10,411 bases of DNA from Actinomycetes bacterium. Lineage in GTDB: Bacteria; Actinomycetota; Coriobacteriia; WRKU01. The notes beneath the pieces were generated by a model. That model searched no databases, was not told where the DNA came from, and saw only the letters and a list, made by a program, of their open reading frames with translations. Numbering within the stretch: the first letter of the stretch is position 1; every line of letters starts with the position of its first letter. Made by a program: the position numbers and the translations under genes. Positions 7,147-10,411 of this stretch are shown here, piece after piece. The stretch covers positions 1 through 10,411 of the forward strand of contig WQXV01000024.1 in NCBI GenBank assembly GCA_009781565.1, written 5' to 3'.

Positions 7147-10143
7147 ATGGCAAAACGGGCGCTTTCGATTCTATTGGCTTTCACTCTTGTCTTATCCGCA
7201 TTCCCCGTCGCGGTCTTTGCTGGACCCGAGGACGACTATGCCAGCTTGGTGGGGCAGATCACCGCTTTAGGCTTACTGGCAGAGGGGCTGCGCGATACGG
7301 ATGTACCTGATGATGCCAAATACTCCCAGGAAGAATATGATCAAGCGATAGAGAACTATATCGCTGGTGCGGCGCGTGACCTCGAGATCGCCAACGCGCT
7401 CCTCGTGGGTAACGGTGCGCTGGCAGAAGCGAACGCGAAAGGATACGCCACTGATTGGATGAAGCCGAATTCGAGCTTTCCGAATCCAGATGTGCTCTAC
7501 GATAGCACGTATCGATCAGGGTTGATCAATTATGGGGGCTGGGGTGATACCCCCACAAAGAAACAGGCCAATGCACTCGCGTTCCTCCAAGAAGGAGGAT
7601 ATGAGGCTGGGTTCTCAGTCCCGCTCTTGGGTGGCGCGAAAATCAAATTCGTATCAAGTTTCCATCCCGGCTACAGTAGCGGGCTGTTCGGTATACTGGC
7701 CAATAAAGCCGATGTCGTTACCGTTATGAGCGGTACGCTCGATGATCTTTGCGAAGGAAAACCGTACAATCCGCTCGAGAGAGCGATCGCGCGCTATACG
7801 AAAGCACGCTCGCAGTTGATCGAGGTCAAGGCCAACCCCGAAGCGCTGATCGATGCGCTTCTGGAAGATGATGCGAACCTCTCACAACTCGTGAGCGATC
7901 TCAACATCTTAATCGGCAGCCTTGATGACATCGTCAACATCATCGATCTGATCGGTACGATCGGTCTGAGTAATGAGACCATGAACTCCTTCTTGGGACC
8001 ACTTGGGCTCAACTTTGAGACACTCGAGCAACTCAAATCATTGAGGGATACGCTGAACTTTATCGGTATCGATACCTCAGGCAATCTGAGCGTTGAGGAG
8101 TCACTTGCTCCGCTTGTCGGGACCATCGTCGGTGCCGCAGTCGATCTTGCGGTGGGTACCGCCGATCTTGGAGTCCTTGCAGGTACCCCGCTAGCATACA
8201 ACACGGCGGCAGATGGGCTCGAATCGACCTATCAAGGGTTGATGAACAATGCTTTGGCACAGATCAATGTGGTACTCGGCCCCATCCTCAATATCATGGA
8301 GCCGATCCGGCCCTATATCCAGATCTTGGGATCCGGGGTCCGCTTGGTCAACGATGCACTCCTGCTCGTCGACAAGATAGGCACGTTGAGTTCCGATTTC
8401 AGCCTGGGCAATCTCTCCGGTGTCGGATACGTACTCTCTGATACCCTGTTCGACTTTGCCGACCTGATCGACGCGTTCATAGCAACTGGGCTGAGCAACC
8501 TCTTACCTGACCTGATGGGCAATACCGATGTCGGTGGTGCGATCACCGGTGGTCTGGCGGGGCTTCTCAACAGTTGGCTCAGCGGTACGCTGGGCAGCGG
8601 TGTCCAGATCGATCCAGGAAGCCTGAGCACGATCGGCAACACCATCAATGCGCTCGGTGGTCAGCTACTGGGCAACCCGACCGGATTGAGCTCGCTCCTG
8701 CGTGCCTCCGGTGCCATCGTGCGTAATCTCTCTGGTTTCGGAATGGGACTGGATAATCTGTTCAAGGGCAATTTTGCCGATGCGTTCACGATCCTGATCG
8801 CTGAGTTCCAGACCGTCATCCCCAACGTGATCGACACCTGGAACGCGCTCATGGGTCTGTTCAGCTCGCCATCAAACGTTCCAGCCGAAGTAGCCGAGGT
8901 CGCCGACGTCATGCCGGCAGCCTTCCAAGTCGCGCTCTTTGAAGAGGCGCAGCAAACGGCAGCGGTGCTCAGCAACCCCAACATCTCGAACAGCGCAAAA
9001 CAGGCCCGGCTCCACGAATATCGCTGCTTCGTGAGCGACATCAGGGACTGCATCTCCGATATGCGAGAGACGATCAAACAATTGGAGAACGCGCGCTACT
9101 GGGCACGGACACATCTGAGCGAGAATGACTGCGACGAGTTCGTCAATATACTGGCATGCCACTATGCGCTCGAGTTGATGTCGTGCATGAAGGGCGGCGT
9201 CTCATGCGCGAGGCTGCCTCAGATAAGATCACGGATCAAGGCGATCAACTGCGAGCTGGTCGATGTGATCCGCATCATCAAGAGTGAGGGCTCGGTCATC
9301 ATCTTTGCCGATCCCATTGAGGGGCTTGAGGATGAGCACTTCACCCTTTCGACCAACTACGATGAGCTGATCGCGCGGCTGGCACCGGTCTTCGAATGCT
9401 TGGGTATCTCGACCGGCTATGAGATCCTCTACGATTCGAGCGACGGCCTGTTCCATCTGGATGGTAGTACCTTGAAGAGCTACGGCAACATCGATGTTGA
9501 TGATGCCGCGATAGAGGCTCTGAGTGCAGAAGGTGAGACCTTCGAAGGCATCAGTGCTCTGTCTGCTGGTGAGGAACTCATCGAAGGCTACGATGAGGTA
9601 CTGTTCGGTGGATCTCCTCGCGATCACTATCATGTCAAAGTCGGATTCGTCCTCAAGGTCAACCATCGTCAACATGATCATGCGAGGATCCTTGCGACCA
9701 AGTGGCTCAAGCCGGGCTTCCCGTGTGAGCAAGAGGAGCTCTTCACCGTGAGCTTCGAAGTCAACGGTGGTGAGCCGCAACCGCTCACGATCACTGTTGT
9801 ATCGGGCGCGGTCATCAATCTGCCGATGGCGAGCAAACTCGATTATGATTTTGAAGGTTGGTTCGACGGCGAGGATTATGTCGGTACCTCTGATGGTCTC
9901 TATACGGTGACCAAGGATGTCACCTTGGTCGCTCAGTGGAGGCTTTCATCGATTGACAACAAGGAACCCATTGGCGGGGACGATATCGACATAATTGGCA
10001 AGAAGAAAACCGATCCGCTGGTGTTCAATGATGTACCCACCGGTGATTCGCTCTCGGTGATCTATCCGATTCTGGCTGTAATGGCGTGCGCTGCTCTCTG
10101 CCTCGCAATATCTGAGAGATCGAGGAAGAGGATGCTCTCGTAG
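7147..10143 (+). CDS. Large secreted, membrane-anchored surface protein of unknown function with Cys-rich segment and InlB-like domain
   Basis: A 998-residue predicted surface protein that I do not recognise outside its ends. A Sec signal peptide covers about 1-26 (cut likely after VFA). Residues about 27-210 are a mixed region with Trp/Gly-rich stretches. Residues about 220-600 are dominated by long Leu/Ile/Gly/Asp-rich segments (for example around LDDIVNIIDLIGTIG) that look like amphipathic helices without charge clusters. Seven cysteines fall in about 76 residues (627-702, for example YRCFVSDIRDCISD) in an otherwise helical stretch, with three more at 202, 751 and 860, so ten outside the membrane, possibly disulfide-paired. 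An InlB-like domain spans about 865-932 (ends AQWR), then a polar linker, VPTGD (963-967), a membrane helix about 971-990 and a basic tail (RSRKRMLS). VPTGD lacks the residue between Pro and Thr that LPxTG needs, so the helix alone may anchor it. The C-terminal architecture parallels the upstream gene. Confidence 0.85.
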   Translation: MAKRALSILLAFTLVLSAFPVAVFAGPEDDYASLVGQITALGLLAEGLRDTDVPDDAKYSQEEYDQAIENYIAGAARDLEIANALLVGNGALAEANAKGYATDWMKPNSSFPNPDVLYDSTYRSGLINYGGWGDTPTKKQANALAFLQEGGYEAGFSVPLLGGAKIKFVSSFHPGYSSGLFGILANKADVVTVMSGTLDDLCEGKPYNPLERAIARYTKARSQLIEVKANPEALIDALLEDDANLSQLVSDLNILIGSLDDIVNIIDLIGTIGLSNETMNSFLGPLGLNFETLEQLKSLRDTLNFIGIDTSGNLSVEESLAPLVGTIVGAAVDLAVGTADLGVLAGTPLAYNTAADGLESTYQGLMNNALAQINVVLGPILNIMEPIRPYIQILGSGVRLVNDALLLVDKIGTLSSDFSLGNLSGVGYVLSDTLFDFADLIDAFIATGLSNLLPDLMGNTDVGGAITGGLAGLLNSWLSGTLGSGVQIDPGSLSTIGNTINALGGQLLGNPTGLSSLLRASGAIVRNLSGFGMGLDNLFKGNFADAFTILIAEFQTVIPNVIDTWNALMGLFSSPSNVPAEVAEVADVMPAAFQVALFEEAQQTAAVLSNPNISNSAKQARLHEYRCFVSDIRDCISDMRETIKQLENARYWARTHLSENDCDEFVNILACHYALELMSCMKGGVSCARLPQIRSRIKAINCELVDVIRIIKSEGSVIIFADPIEGLEDEHFTLSTNYDELIARLAPVFECLGISTGYEILYDSSDGLFHLDGSTLKSYGNIDVDDAAIEALSAEGETFEGISALSAGEELIEGYDEVLFGGSPRDHYHVKVGFVLKVNHRQHDHARILATKWLKPGFPCEQEELFTVSFEVNGGEPQPLTITVVSGAVINLPMASKLDYDFEGWFDGEDYVGTSDGLYTVTKDVTLVAQWRLSSIDNKEPIGGDDIDIIGKKKTDPLVFNDVPTGDSLSVIYPILAVMACAALCLAISERSRKRMLS

Positions 10144-10166
10144 CGCTACGGGTTCAGTCAACTTGA

Positions 10167-10210
10167 AAGTGAGCTGTAGGTAATCTGCCTGCAGCTCACT
10201 TCTTCTTTGC
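10167..10210. terminator. Strong hairpin, probable terminator between convergent genes
   Basis: A 14-bp stem, AAGTGAGCTGTAGG (10167-10180) with CCTGCAGCTCACTT (10188-10201), has one G-U pair and a seven-base loop. It sits 23 nt after the stop at 10143 and is followed by a pyrimidine-rich CTTCTTTG tail. It ends the plus-strand surface gene. The convergent gene on the other strand means it may also work in reverse, although the T-run there is weak. Confidence 0.8.
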
Positions 10211-10212
10211 TC

Positions 10213-10226
10213 GGTGGGTACCCACC
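10213..10226. repeat. Perfect 14-bp palindrome between convergent genes
   Basis: GGTGGGTACCCACC is identical to its reverse complement. It lies between the terminator hairpin and the stop of the minus-strand gene. As RNA it could fold only a short five-pair stem, so it is either a weak second terminator or a protein-binding site. A further 10-bp palindrome, TCACCGGTGA, lies at 10233-10242. Confidence 0.6.
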
Positions 10227-10252
10227 TTTAGTTCACCGGTGACGACCAGCAA

Positions 10253-10411
10253 CTATCTCTTGGTATAGATCTGGTCCACGCCCAGATCCTCGACGCTGAC
10301 GCGACTGACCAACGTGCCGTCATCTTGGAGGGCAAAGGTATAAGAGAAGTTCACGTCTCCGACCATATAGGCAAGGCTGTAGAAGTTATCGTCAGTTGAC
10401 TCGGTGACCTC
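10253..10411 (-). CDS. C-terminal 52 residues of a convergent gene, function unknown (5' end outside window)
   Basis: Reading the minus strand from the right edge gives an open frame of 52 codons ending at TAG (10253-10255). The translation is coding-like, with balanced composition: it contains DDNFYSLAYMVGDVNFSYTF, then LQDDGTLVSRV, and ends QIYTKR. The alternating beta-strand pattern ending in Y-T-K resembles the last strands of small lipocalin-like or beta-barrel domains of secreted lipoproteins, but that is only an impression of shape. The start, any signal peptide and most of the protein are beyond the window. It converges on the surface-protein gene, with the hairpin at 10167-10201 between them. 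Confidence 0.6.
   Translation of the reverse strand, partial: EVTESTDDNFYSLAYMVGDVNFSYTFALQDDGTLVSRVSVEDLGVDQIYTKR

Noticed and set aside
9229..9780. Minus-strand open frame opposite the Cys-rich surface protein
   Set aside because: The plus strand has a signal peptide, InlB-like domain and anchor in one uninterrupted frame; the antisense translation shows no features.
4937..10143. Surface proteins as cargo of the C39 exporter
   Set aside because: Both carry classical Sec signal peptides and neither has a double-glycine leader; they are far larger than typical cargo.
1..10411. Mobile elements, tRNA or rRNA genes
   Set aside because: I saw no transposase or integrase-like protein, no terminal inverted repeats with target duplications, and no tRNA cloverleaf or rRNA-like stretch.

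Overview
The window (about 10.4 kb, GC somewhat above 50% by eye) looks like a Gram-positive chromosome. Two large secreted proteins end in a transmembrane segment, a short basic tail and a degenerate sortase-like motif, and both carry an InlB-type (Listeria-Bacteroides) repeat. My best taxonomic guess is a gut or oral actinomycete of the class Coriobacteriia. This rests on protein style only; a clostridial or other host is not excluded.

Positions 1-4814 hold the export half of an NHLP/NHLM-type (nitrile-hydratase-leader) RiPP or bacteriocin locus, three closely packed plus-strand genes. They are the end of a compact HlyD-like adaptor (cut by the left edge), a C39-peptidase ABC transporter with its Cys-His-Asp triad intact, and a partner ABC transporter whose N-terminal domain is not a peptidase. 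Together they should cut a double-glycine-type leader and export a modified peptide. The precursor and modification enzymes are not in the window and would be expected to the left.

Positions 4937-6982 and 7147-10143 hold two Sec-secreted, membrane- or wall-anchored surface proteins on the same strand. The first is a 681-residue right-handed beta-helix protein with 14 GGG-centred repeats. The second is a 998-residue protein whose large helical ectodomain and cysteine-rich segment I do not recognise. Both end in the same order: InlB-like domain, linker, TPxTG-like or degenerate motif, transmembrane helix, basic tail. The 122-nt and 164-nt gaps before them may hold promoters, and the second gap has small inverted repeats.

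After 10143 comes a strong hairpin (10167-10201), a perfect 14-bp palindrome (10213-10226), and the C-terminal end of a convergent minus-strand gene running off the right edge.

The peptide exporter and the surface proteins may simply be neighbours. The surface proteins have their own Sec signals and do not need the ABC exporter. The most unusual content is the compact adaptor and the uncharacterised 998-residue protein.
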